Origin: an uncultured Clostridia bacterium | Lineage (GTDB): Bacteria; Bacillota; Clostridia; UMGS1810 | NCBI GenBank assembly: GCA_934463165.1 | Contig: CAKSJG010000013.1 | Location: forward strand, 1 to 64,000 | Reading direction: 5' to 3' | DNA length: 64,000 bases | Shown: piece by piece, positions 16,049 through 24,766 of the stretch | How positions within the stretch are numbered: the stretch's first letter is position 1 | Layout: each line of letters begins with the position of its first letter | The notes under the pieces: generated by a model | Told to the model about the DNA's origin: nothing | Seen by the model: only the letters and a program-made list of their open reading frames with translations | The model's database searches: none | Position numbers and translations under genes: made by a program

Positions 16049-16476
16049 AATCAGATTACATCGCACCGAAATTTACAAGCAACAGAACCTACTCTTCCAT
16101 CCGCTTTATTTCCGTGCGCCCCGCGCAAGCGTTGAGCGGCTCGAAAAAGAGCAGAAGGTAATTATCACAAAAACGAAAAGTCGGAAATAATTAACACTAT
16201 GATACATCCGAAAGGACAGCAGTAAATCGGCTGTCCTTTTTAGTTTACATATTTCTGTGATGAAAAGACATTTCCAACGTACCCCTTTTGCAAACTTGAC
16301 AGAGCATTCTTATATGCGAATTATTGTATCTTTTAAGCGCCGAAAAGCACAGACAGCTGTACAACGACCAAATACAAAGTAAAATACCTATGACATAATC
16401 ATTCAATACCTGAAATCAGGACTTGTCAGAAGCATATCTTTAAAAGAAAGTATATTAAAAATTTCTCAATTAATAT
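16049..16476. other. Non-coding gap with one terminator
   Basis: About 430 bp without a convincing gene. It contains a strong hairpin with T-run (listed separately). Short open stretches before and after it have no starts or ribosome sites; one ends in ERLEKEQKVIITKTKSRK and could be a coding remnant, but I cannot identify it. Confidence 0.5.
16211..16242 (+). terminator. Intrinsic terminator for the LRR genes
   Basis: Perfect 10-bp stem AAAGGACAGC / GCTGTCCTTT with a 9-nt loop and a TTTTT tail, 163 bp past the second LRR stop. Confidence 0.8.
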
Positions 16477-17340
16477 TTAATTGCCGCGTAGTTTTTTATC
16501 ATATACCGTTTTGTTCATTTTTCTGAATTTATTCGGTGTAACACCGACATGTCTTTTAAACACCCTTATAAAATAATTATCATCTTCAAATCCTACCATG
16601 GCTGAAATATGCGACACCGTATCCTTGCTTTCCGCAAGGACATTTTTTGCATACTCAATCTTTTTTTTGCGAACATAATCGGCTATGCCCATTCCAAATT
16701 CATTTTTTGATATATTATAAAGCTTTGACCTTGACATATAAAAACGTCTGCACAGGTCAGAAACGGACAGCCTTTTGCCGATATTATCATCTATGTATTC
16801 ATTAATCTGAAAGGCTATTACGTCGCTGTTGTTTTTTATAATTCTATTTACATGAAGATAACATGCGCACAAAGTCATAAGATTTGCCGCCGACACAATA
16901 AGGGGAGCTGTCACAACTCTGAGTTGCTTCATAGCGTCAATACATGCTTCGGCGTCCAGCCCGAACAGCTTGTGATTTTCTTCGATACGCTGTCTGACTT
17001 TGCCGATATCATCTTCAACAAGAAGCTGACCCAGCATCATATACCCTATTATAATTCCGCTTTCTATAAGAGGTATTGCAGCCTCGGCAAGATTCATATG
17101 ACATCTGTATATATGAGTCCCCCTTATTTTCATACACTCGCTTAGGCCCTCTTTTGTACAATTTACGCAGTTTTTTCTAAGAACATTGTTATCTTTAATA
17201 ATATTGCAAAAATTGCTTCTTGATGTCGGATATGAATAAAGCAGGTTTCCGTCAGCGTCATATAAATCTATTTTAATATTAACCGCAGTATAAAAATCCT
17301 TAGCTACCTTTTTCAATTGTTCAGATGCAACCTCTAACAT
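16477..17340 (-). CDS. AraC-family regulator with PocR sensory domain
   Basis: A 287-residue cytoplasmic regulator. Residues about 5-165 form a PocR-type ligand domain, with the spaced Cys/His pattern FCNII, NCVNCTKEG, and YRCHMNLAEAAIPL. The C-terminal 100 residues are a double helix-turn-helix of AraC type (VSDLCRRFYMSRSKLYN, VSHISAMVGFEDDNYFIRVFKRH, VGVTPNKFRK). PocR domains bind small molecules, but the ligand is unknown here. I start at 17340 (MLEVASEQ) because GGACGGTGA precedes that ATG; a longer frame to 17391 has no ribosome site. It is divergent from the AraC gene at 17481 and may control it and the heparinase-like gene beyond. Confidence 0.88.
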   Translation of the reverse strand: MLEVASEQLKKVAKDFYTAVNIKIDLYDADGNLLYSYPTSRSNFCNIIKDNNVLRKNCVNCTKEGLSECMKIRGTHIYRCHMNLAEAAIPLIESGIIIGYMMLGQLLVEDDIGKVRQRIEENHKLFGLDAEACIDAMKQLRVVTAPLIVSAANLMTLCACYLHVNRIIKNNSDVIAFQINEYIDDNIGKRLSVSDLCRRFYMSRSKLYNISKNEFGMGIADYVRKKKIEYAKNVLAESKDTVSHISAMVGFEDDNYFIRVFKRHVGVTPNKFRKMNKTVYDKKLRGN

Positions 17341-17480
17341 ATTATCACCGTCCAAAAAAACAAAAATACTGTTTTTATAATCAAAATTCACTTTAATTAT
17401 ACACTATTGTTATGATAATATCAAGATACAAAAACAATAAAATAATCAAAAATCCTGTTTGTCCGGTGGAGGATATTACG

Positions 17481-18305
17481 ATGAATTTTAAAATTATAAA
17501 AAATGACGGTAATCACATATCTTCTTATAATGTCACGGATATTGCGAAATATGACATTACCAAATATGAAATTGAACTTGAGCTTGACCGGTGCGAGACC
17601 TACATTCTTAATGATAAAAGATACAATCTGAACAGAGGTGATATTTGTATTCGTATTCCGAACGACTCATTGGTTGCTGTCCCGTCAAGAAGATCGTATA
17701 TACTGCAAATTGATTTAAAAAGCAATGCAAAAAAATATGCAAATGAATTTTTTATGCTTCGCAATCTGATACAATTCGCTTACAGAGAGGGACCGGTTAT
17801 ATGCCCGGATGACGTATACAGCATATTAAAAATATACAATGAATTTATGCGAATCATCGATGCCGATTTTGAATCAGCGCTGCATCTTGTTTTTAAACTT
17901 GTATATCTCATATGCGCGGGTATACATCAATCTTTGTATAACAGAAGCATAAATAATGACAACATATATGATACAATCGTGCAATATATGAAAACCCACG
18001 CCGACAAAAACATTAAGCTATGCGATCTGGCAAAGCTGGCGCATATGGATGAAAGTTATTTTTCAAAACTTTTTAAAAAGAAATTCGGCAAAACGCCCAT
18101 GCGTATGCTGCATGATGTGAGAATGGACAAGGCCCTCGACATGGTTTTGTATACGGATATACGCATTTGTGAAATAGCGCTCCGATGCGGATATAATACA
18201 ACGGCATTTTTTATATCCGAATATAAAAAGAAATTCGGAATGACACCGAATAAATACAGAGTTCAAAACAGAAAATTAATAAAAACATGCGCTGATTTTC
18301 AATAA
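17481..18305 (+). CDS. AraC-family transcriptional regulator (cupin-type sensor)
   Basis: A 274-residue regulator. The N-terminal half (about 1-165) resembles an AraC sugar-binding beta-barrel, with NRGDICIRIPNDSL at about 50-65, followed by a helical linker. The C-terminal domain has two HTH units (IKLCDLAKLAHMDESYFSKLF and ICEIALRCGYNTTAFFISEY) and the closing KFGMTPNKYR, canonical for the AraC/XylS family. I chose ATG at 17481, preceded by GGTGGAGGA; the longer frame from 17412 has no ribosome site. Located 53 bp before a heparinase II/III-like gene on the same strand, which it probably activates in response to a breakdown product. Confidence 0.9.
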   Translation: MNFKIIKNDGNHISSYNVTDIAKYDITKYEIELELDRCETYILNDKRYNLNRGDICIRIPNDSLVAVPSRRSYILQIDLKSNAKKYANEFFMLRNLIQFAYREGPVICPDDVYSILKIYNEFMRIIDADFESALHLVFKLVYLICAGIHQSLYNRSINNDNIYDTIVQYMKTHADKNIKLCDLAKLAHMDESYFSKLFKKKFGKTPMRMLHDVRMDKALDMVLYTDIRICEIALRCGYNTTAFFISEYKKKFGMTPNKYRVQNRKLIKTCADFQ

Positions 18306-18358
18306 AGTTTTATCACATAAAATTATTATAAATTAATATTGAAAGGAAAATAAAAGTT

Positions 18359-20623
18359 ATGAAGCAAAACAGTGATATAAGATATCCGACGCCTGAATTT
18401 CTGCCGCCGTGCGGTCACCCGCGTGTATTTTTCCGCGCAGAAAAAATACCTGAAATAAAGGTCAATATGCTGCATGAGGAAAGCAGATTTGCATACGGCG
18501 AATATATTTTTTATCTGAAAAAATCTCCCGATGAATTTGAATACAGCGAGAAAGTAAGCCGCGGAGATCTTAATTCAATAGTATGCAAAGCATTTGAATA
18601 TGCAACAAGCCAAAACACCGAATATGCCAAACAGGCAATCGACGCCGTAATAAAACTCGGAGATAAGATTAACTTTGATTCCGTAAGCACATACAACGAG
18701 CATGCGGCTATCGGAAGGTATATGACAGTTTGCGGTTTTGTATATGACTGGTGTTATGATATACTCACCGATAAAGAAAAAGAAAAATTATACAAGCATA
18801 CAATTCGTTCCGCCAAGCTTGCCGAAGTAGATTATCCCCCTGTAAAAAAAGGATCTGTATTTACCCACGGAACAGAGGATCAGATTCAGATTAATCTTTT
18901 GATTCCCGGAATTGCAATGTATGATGAATATCCCGACATATATCTGAACAGCGCAGGCAGAATCTTTTCGGAATTTACAGAATCAAAATCATTTCTTGCA
19001 AGCGGTAAATGCTATCCCGGAGGAACACACTATGCCGGGGTAAGACTCGGATATGATATGCTGTGTATGTTTATTTTTGAACGAATGGGATATCCGGATA
19101 TATACGGCAGAGGATATGAACAGCAGCTTATGAGCTACCTCTATAACAGACGTCCCGACGGCGGTATTCTCTATGACGGGGATTCATCGCAAAAAACAAA
19201 GACGGGATATATTTCTTTGGGACAAAAGGCATATTTTTTAGCGGCTAACTATTTTAATAATCCGTATTTTAAAAATGAATTTCTGCGCGGAGGATTTTCA
19301 CCGGATATTTTACCCGTCGAATTTTTCTGCTTTAACAACCCTGATTTAAAAGCTGAAACTTATGACGAGCTTCCGCTTTCAAGGTATCTGCCCTCATACA
19401 GAGGAGAGATGCTTTGCCGTACAGACTGGGCTGACGGTAAAAACGCAAACACCGTTGTAGCCGATATGAAGATTAATGAATACAATTTTACCGAGCATTC
19501 ACATTATGATTCGGGATCGTTTCAGCTATACTATAAGGGTTATCTGGCAACGGATTCGGGTTATTATCAGTCATCGGTATTTGAGGTTCTTCCTCTGCCC
19601 GTTAAAAATGACGGGAACACACACTGCGACAGTATGTATGCAAATCAATATCAGAGACGAACCATAGCGCACAACTGCATTACCGTTTATGACCCGGATG
19701 AAGTATTTTACGATACAACAAGAACTTATAAAATTGAAAATGACGGCGGACAAAAAGCTCCGACAAAATGGGGTGAGGTAGACAGACTTTCTTATTTTCT
19801 TGATGAAAGTCACGGCTACCATGTCGGAAAGGTTTTGGGGCACGGTATGGGGCAGGATAAAATCAAACCCGACTATACATATCTTAAAGGTGATTTGTCA
19901 AACGCATATTCCGGCAAAATAGAAAGCTACCAAAGAAGCTTTATGTTTTTTAACTTAAAAAACGACGATAATCCTGCTGCTCTTATTGTATTTGACAGAG
20001 TAGTTACAAGTAACCCGAATTTCAAAAAAACATGGCTCTTGCATACGCTTGAAGAGCCGCATTTTGAAAACGGTACAATTACCGTCTCGGACAGCAGAAA
20101 GGGCTACGGCGGGAAACTGACAGTAAACACTGTTTTGCCCAAAGCCGATAATATTTTATTTAATAAAGACGGTGGATACGACACTGAGACAATGTCGGGC
20201 GCAAAAGTGGGAAATAATGTATATTATGCAAAACTCAACAAGGGGCAAAATAACGAAGCAGGCGGCTGGAGAACAGAGATTTCACCCAAAAAGGCTTCGC
20301 GGACAGACTACTTTTTAAATGTTTTGCAAGTCAGTGAGGGAAATGTGCTTGATGTTTGCTGTACCGAAAATGAATCTTATGCATGTGTTATGATTGCCGA
20401 CAGAGCCGCAGCATTTTCAAAAAAGAGTGAAAAAGAAAAGTCAAAAGCAGAAATTAAGATATGCGGCGAAGGCAGCTTTAAAATTACCGTATCGGATTTA
20501 TTTGCGGGAATATGGAATATATCAAAAAACGGCGAACACATCGGAGAAGTTACCGTTAACGCCGATGAGAGCATTGCCTGTTTTGAAGGAACAGGCGGAG
20601 ATTATTTGCTCATCAGAAAATAA
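18359..20623 (+). CDS. Heparinase II/III-family protein, probably cytoplasmic
   Basis: A 754-residue protein of the heparinase II/III superfamily (polysaccharide lyases with an alpha/alpha toroid then beta-sandwich). The toroid covers about 20-350 (HPRVFFRAEKIPEIK, FVYDWCYDILTDKEKEKLY). The sandwich begins near 360 with the family signature EHSHYDSGSFQLYYKGYLATDSGYY, whose His and Tyr are candidate catalytic or metal-site residues, and NC in IAHNCITVYDPDE follows. Unlike the other heparinase homologs in this window it has no signal peptide, so it likely acts on imported oligosaccharides. It follows the AraC gene and has GAAAGG before ATG. Substrate unknown: members act on heparin, heparan sulfate, alginate or related uronic acid polymers. 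Confidence 0.88.
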   Translation: MKQNSDIRYPTPEFLPPCGHPRVFFRAEKIPEIKVNMLHEESRFAYGEYIFYLKKSPDEFEYSEKVSRGDLNSIVCKAFEYATSQNTEYAKQAIDAVIKLGDKINFDSVSTYNEHAAIGRYMTVCGFVYDWCYDILTDKEKEKLYKHTIRSAKLAEVDYPPVKKGSVFTHGTEDQIQINLLIPGIAMYDEYPDIYLNSAGRIFSEFTESKSFLASGKCYPGGTHYAGVRLGYDMLCMFIFERMGYPDIYGRGYEQQLMSYLYNRRPDGGILYDGDSSQKTKTGYISLGQKAYFLAANYFNNPYFKNEFLRGGFSPDILPVEFFCFNNPDLKAETYDELPLSRYLPSYRGEMLCRTDWADGKNANTVVADMKINEYNFTEHSHYDSGSFQLYYKGYLATDSGYYQSSVFEVLPLPVKNDGNTHCDSMYANQYQRRTIAHNCITVYDPDEVFYDTTRTYKIENDGGQKAPTKWGEVDRLSYFLDESHGYHVGKVLGHGMGQDKIKPDYTYLKGDLSNAYSGKIESYQRSFMFFNLKNDDNPAALIVFDRVVTSNPNFKKTWLLHTLEEPHFENGTITVSDSRKGYGGKLTVNTVLPKADNILFNKDGGYDTETMSGAKVGNNVYYAKLNKGQNNEAGGWRTEISPKKASRTDYFLNVLQVSEGNVLDVCCTENESYACVMIADRAAAFSKKSEKEKSKAEIKICGEGSFKITVSDLFAGIWNISKNGEHIGEVTVNADESIACFEGTGGDYLLIRK

Positions 20624-20638
20624 ACATAAAATTTAAAC

Positions 20639-20670
20639 GGAGCAGCAAAATGATTGTATTTTGCTGCTCC
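20639..20670. terminator. Bidirectional terminator between convergent genes
   Basis: Perfect 13-bp inverted repeat GGAGCAGCAAAAT / ATTTTGCTGCTCC with a 6-nt loop, between the converging ends of the heparinase gene (20623) and the LamG protein gene (20686). Confidence 0.75.
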
Positions 20671-20685
20671 TGTTTATTTATGTTA

Positions 20686-23130
20686 TTATTTTACAACCGA
20701 AGCTCTGACAGGCTTAATTCCTTCAACATTCCAGAAAAATGCTTTATATGTTTTTGCGCTGTTATAATCGAGCGCTTCCGTATCGGTTGTTTCCGATGCT
20801 GCCGTTACGGGCAGATATTTATAATCGGTAAGCTCATCGCCGTCATAGCATGCAATGATAAGCATATAGCTTTGTGTTTTATCATATGCATACGGCACCG
20901 ATGCATATATCTTATTATCTGCTGATATATACACCTTTATTTTATCATCGGCAAGCATATAGTATCTGTATGCTTCTCCTCCTGAGGATTCGATAACTAT
21001 AACGCTTCCCAAAGATACTTTTGCGTCATCGGCAAGTACGGCTGCATAGTTATTATCGGCATAAACCGTACAATCGGAAGCGGACAGACCGAGACATGCC
21101 TTTAACTGTGCTGCGGTAAGCGTCAGGTTTGCACCGTTGGTATAAAGCTTGTCTCCCGTGCATTTAATAACGGCTTCGTTGTCTGACGCTGCAGGTGCAA
21201 CATAATCACCGCTCGGATCATATGCCGATCTGTAAATTTTAAAATTGTCTGCAGCCTTAAGAGAATTTTTCTGCACATCCGAGACGATAAAGCTTTCTCC
21301 GTCCTGTACAAGATTATATTGAGCAGATATTCTCACACGCTGTACAATATCTGTCAGAGTAACCTGCAAAACCTCTTCTTTTATTTTTTCACCGTTTAAG
21401 TATGTCATTACCTTGTTATTTTCGGTGTCAAAGGTTACGGCGACCTTATACCACTGTTTTTCGGAATATGTGAATCCATCTATTTTTATTCCGCCTACGT
21501 TAAGAGTCAGTGCGTCGGTAAAAATAACGTTATATGTTCTGTCATTTGAAACTCCGTTATAAAAAACCGAAAATACAAGAGGTACGTTCCTGTTTTCTGA
21601 ATAGAGGTCCGCCTCTACCGTTACGTATTTCGAATACACCCCGGCTGACGTCTGATAGTTAAGCTGCGGAATATTGTTTCCTTTTGCAGTTGTTGTGTTT
21701 GTTCCGTCTGTTATTATGAGCGCTTTATCGGATGAATCCTTATTACCCATGCCGCCCGCATAGTCTACCGTATATGTTCCGTCGTAATTACCTGTATTGA
21801 AAGGTGAAGACACTTTTTCGTCAAAGGTAATCGGCCCTGCAACACTTGCAAATGTTTCACCTGCTATCGGGGTTACGGTATAATAGTCATACATATTACC
21901 CTCGGCAGATGTCACGGTAACAATATTTGAAGAATCGTCAAGATCCGTTGCCGGAGCACTCAAATCAGCTTTGCAAAGAGCTGCATAACTTGCAGCAAAA
22001 ACATTTTTAACGGCTGCATTAAATTCATCCGCATCAGCAAATGCATCTTTATTGTATTTAATATTTTTGGAATCGATAATTATATTTTCATCGCTGTTTA
22101 TTGCGGACACCTTTTCGCTGTTGGGATAATAACCCACATATGCCTTAACATCATCTATCGCCAGACTGCCGTTAACGCTGCCTGCCGCCAGACCGTAGCG
22201 AATGCTGTTTGTAACATCCATCGTCGGGTTCGAAACAGATGCACTCATTGCTATTTGATCACCGTCAGAATACAGCTGCAGCCTATTTCTTGCAACATCA
22301 TAGAATATAACTATTCTGTGCCATTTGCCTTTTTCAATTTTTTGCGTGCTTGTTGTATCCATTGCGGAATTATATCCGTAATGAAAATATCCGTCCTTAT
22401 CTATGGTGACAAAGGTATATTGACGTATGTTAAACTGCATTTGTGCATCGCCCGTCATTAAAATGTTTGCCTCAAACGTGAACGGCTGGTCGTTTGCATT
22501 TGTCATGCCGAGAGATGATATTGAATATTCATATCTTGAATATTTTCCGCTTGCAACGGGTGTCTCTCCGACGCTTAAAACATAGCTCATATCATCTGCG
22601 GTTTTTCCTCCGATGCCGCCCTGCTTTCCTATCTCAACAGCCTGACCGTCAAGATTGTTATTTACATTTTGGCTGCCGTCAAATGTAACTGATTTTCCCG
22701 TTGTTATGATCGGGATATACAAAATCTCAGCTTCTTTAACTGCCTTGATATATCCGCCTTTTATACTTGCGGTGTCGGCATTTTCCGCATGATTTTCGTC
22801 GGCATATGAAAGCGTATATCCGCTGTCGGATTTAAGCGCCTCGGTTATGCATGCGCCGTCTGAGTTCCATGTTGTTCCGGGCTTTGAGCCGATATAATAA
22901 CGCTTATCCGACGTGTGACTCATTACTAAAATGCTGTCTTCAAGGATTTTTATTTGGTTTGATACCTTTGAATAATAGCTGTAAGATGTATCGAGCACAA
23001 TCCCCGCGTCGGAAGGCTTTGCCGCGGTGTAATCATCGGCAAATGCCGGAGCTGATACAGCAAAAGCCGACAGTAACATTACTGCTGTTATCATCAGTCC
23101 GATAATTTTTTTTGAGCTTGTCTTTAACAT
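20686..23130 (-). CDS. Secreted protein with two LamG-type domains and aromatic-Trp tail
   Basis: An 814-residue exported protein. Signal peptide about 1-34 (cleavage near APAFA-DD). Residues about 36-165 form a domain shared with the next gene, starting with KPSDAGIVLDT. Two concanavalin A/LamG-type domains follow: about 170-345 (GKWHRIVIFYDVARNRLQLY) and about 450-630 (KQWYKVAVTFDTENNKVMTY). The last 80 residues have DNKIYASVPYAYDKTQSYM, YDGDELTDYKYLP and YKAFFWNVEGIKP, the recurrent domain. Start at 23130 follows TTGGAGGAACG; no SLH anchor. It is the last gene of block 1. A 259-bp stretch is almost identical to the neighbouring gene. Likely role: carbohydrate or surface-polymer binding (inference). 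Confidence 0.85.
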   Translation of the reverse strand: MLKTSSKKIIGLMITAVMLLSAFAVSAPAFADDYTAAKPSDAGIVLDTSYSYYSKVSNQIKILEDSILVMSHTSDKRYYIGSKPGTTWNSDGACITEALKSDSGYTLSYADENHAENADTASIKGGYIKAVKEAEILYIPIITTGKSVTFDGSQNVNNNLDGQAVEIGKQGGIGGKTADDMSYVLSVGETPVASGKYSRYEYSISSLGMTNANDQPFTFEANILMTGDAQMQFNIRQYTFVTIDKDGYFHYGYNSAMDTTSTQKIEKGKWHRIVIFYDVARNRLQLYSDGDQIAMSASVSNPTMDVTNSIRYGLAAGSVNGSLAIDDVKAYVGYYPNSEKVSAINSDENIIIDSKNIKYNKDAFADADEFNAAVKNVFAASYAALCKADLSAPATDLDDSSNIVTVTSAEGNMYDYYTVTPIAGETFASVAGPITFDEKVSSPFNTGNYDGTYTVDYAGGMGNKDSSDKALIITDGTNTTTAKGNNIPQLNYQTSAGVYSKYVTVEADLYSENRNVPLVFSVFYNGVSNDRTYNVIFTDALTLNVGGIKIDGFTYSEKQWYKVAVTFDTENNKVMTYLNGEKIKEEVLQVTLTDIVQRVRISAQYNLVQDGESFIVSDVQKNSLKAADNFKIYRSAYDPSGDYVAPAASDNEAVIKCTGDKLYTNGANLTLTAAQLKACLGLSASDCTVYADNNYAAVLADDAKVSLGSVIVIESSGGEAYRYYMLADDKIKVYISADNKIYASVPYAYDKTQSYMLIIACYDGDELTDYKYLPVTAASETTDTEALDYNSAKTYKAFFWNVEGIKPVRASVVK
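22461..22719. repeat. 259-bp near-identical block, copy A
   Basis: Identical to 24072-24330 except for one base (A at 22664, G at 24275). Both copies sit in homologous LamG-region coding sequence, offset 1611 bp, in the same orientation. Sequence around them is less alike, suggesting gene conversion or recent duplication. Confidence 0.9.
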
Positions 23131-23190
23131 TTTTCGTTCCTCCAAATCTTTTTTATTTTTTATATTAATTTTAAATAATATAAAACAAAA

Positions 23191-24747
23191 TCATTTTACT
23201 CCATAAATATCATTTGTGTATGCCATCCTCATGCTCCAGTTATTTATAAAAAACACCTGAAGCTTTAAGCCATCGGATTCTATCGAATCTATCAATACAT
23301 TCACCGGGGTATCGGCAACTGTCAGCGTATCGGAGGAATAGAGCTTCTCTATTGCTCCCGACTTGCCTCTGAGAACAGCAATCATTGTTATATCCCTGGG
23401 CTCTGCACAAAAATTTTCAAAAACAGCTTTAACATTTATCTTTCCGTCAGATTCTGAAAAATCTATGCTTTCCATGGCAAAAAATCTTTTTAAAACAAAA
23501 GTATAATACAAATCCCCGACCTTTAACACACATTTGCCGCTTTTTGGAATTATATCACCCGGCGCGGAATAATTCTCATTGCAGATATTTACAAATCCGG
23601 CATTTGAGCGCTGCAGAATTTTATCCTTTAAGCTTACGGTATTATGGACTGTTTCATCGTTATAGGCTATAACGTTTTCTCTTGCGACGATATTATCTCC
23701 GTCTCCCGAAATATCAAGTCTTTCAAAATCGGAATTATAGTAACCTACATATGCCTTAATATCATCAATTGCCAGACTGCCGTTAACACTGCCTGCCGCC
23801 AAACCGTAGCGGACGGTGTTTGTAACATCCATAGCCGGTGCCGCTACAGATGCACTCATTGCTATTTGCTCACCGTCAGAATACAGCTGCAGCCTTCTTC
23901 TTGCAACATCATAGAATATAACTATTCTGTGCCATTTATCTTTTTCAATTTTTTGCGTGCTTACGGTATCCATTGCGGAATTTACACCGTAGTGAAAATA
24001 GCCGTCGTTATCTATGGTGACAAAGGTATTTGCGCGTATGTTAAGCTGAACCTGAACATCACCGCTGACAAAAATGTTTGCCTCAAACGTGAACGGCTGG
24101 TCGTTTGCATTTGTCATGCCGAGAGATGATATTGAATATTCATATCTTGAATATTTTCCGCTTGCAACGGGTGTCTCTCCGACGCTTAAAACATAGCTCA
24201 TATCATCTGCGGTTTTTCCTCCGATGCCGCCCTGCTTTCCTATCTCAACAGCCTGACCGTCAAGATTGTTATTTGCATTTTGGCTGCCGTCAAATGTAAC
24301 TGATTTTCCCGTTGTTATGATCGGGATATATAAAACCTCATCGTCCTTAACCGCTTTTATATATCCGCCTTTTATGCTTTCGGTATCGGTATTTTCTTCA
24401 AAAAGCTCATCCGCATACGAAAGTGCAAAGCCGTTTTCGGATTTGAGTATGTCTGTTATACATATTCCGTTTTTGCCCCATTCGGCACCCGAAACCGAGC
24501 CTATAATATACCTTTTATCTGCCGTATGGCTCATCACAAGAACGCTGTCATCCAAAAGCTTAATCTGCCTTGATAATGCCGAAGCGTTTGCATTTGCGGA
24601 ATCCGTAACGAGTCCGATATCTGTCGGTGAAGCAATTATGTGTGAATCCTCATTACTGCCGGACGCAATCGCCGAAAACGAAACGCATAGCATGAAGACA
24701 GCTATGACAATCACAATAAACGCCGTCAGTCCTTTTTTTATTTCCAT
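23191..24747 (-). CDS. Secreted LamG-type protein, short paralog of downstream gene
   Basis: A 518-residue exported protein, paralog of the N-terminal half of the gene at 20686. Signal segment about 1-29, then the N-terminal domain with ILMS-type phrases (LLDDSVLVMSHTADKRYIIG), then one LamG-type domain at about 165-345 with GKYSRYEYSISSLGMTN and DKWHRIVIFYDVARRRLQLY. The C-terminal 80 residues keep the shape of the recurrent domain but the signature has drifted (LKLQVFFINNWSMRMAY). I used ATG at 24747 with AGGGAGGAATG upstream. Nineteen bases separate it from the heparinase gene before it, so they are co-transcribed. A block of 259 bp matches the paralog to one base. Confidence 0.83.
   Translation of the reverse strand: MEIKKGLTAFIVIVIAVFMLCVSFSAIASGSNEDSHIIASPTDIGLVTDSANANASALSRQIKLLDDSVLVMSHTADKRYIIGSVSGAEWGKNGICITDILKSENGFALSYADELFEENTDTESIKGGYIKAVKDDEVLYIPIITTGKSVTFDGSQNANNNLDGQAVEIGKQGGIGGKTADDMSYVLSVGETPVASGKYSRYEYSISSLGMTNANDQPFTFEANIFVSGDVQVQLNIRANTFVTIDNDGYFHYGVNSAMDTVSTQKIEKDKWHRIVIFYDVARRRLQLYSDGEQIAMSASVAAPAMDVTNTVRYGLAAGSVNGSLAIDDIKAYVGYYNSDFERLDISGDGDNIVARENVIAYNDETVHNTVSLKDKILQRSNAGFVNICNENYSAPGDIIPKSGKCVLKVGDLYYTFVLKRFFAMESIDFSESDGKINVKAVFENFCAEPRDITMIAVLRGKSGAIEKLYSSDTLTVADTPVNVLIDSIESDGLKLQVFFINNWSMRMAYTNDIYGVK
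24072..24330. repeat. 259-bp near-identical block, copy B
   Basis: Partner of 22461-22719 with a single mismatch. Codes for LGMTNANDQPFTFEA and the stretch before it in both proteins. Confidence 0.9.
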
Positions 24748-24766
24748 TGTGCATTCCTCCCTATTA

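Noticed and set aside
16060..16180. Coding remnant ending ERLEKEQKVIITKTKSRK
   Set aside because: No start codon or ribosome site and no family match; could be chance.
16320..16420. Possible transposase tail (YNDQIQSK phrase)
   Set aside because: Frame is broken at once by stops, no inverted repeats or other transposase sequence nearby.
24105..24299. Identical 64-codon plus-strand frames at 22494 and 24105
   Set aside because: They are antisense shadows of the near-identical LamG coding block, not genes.
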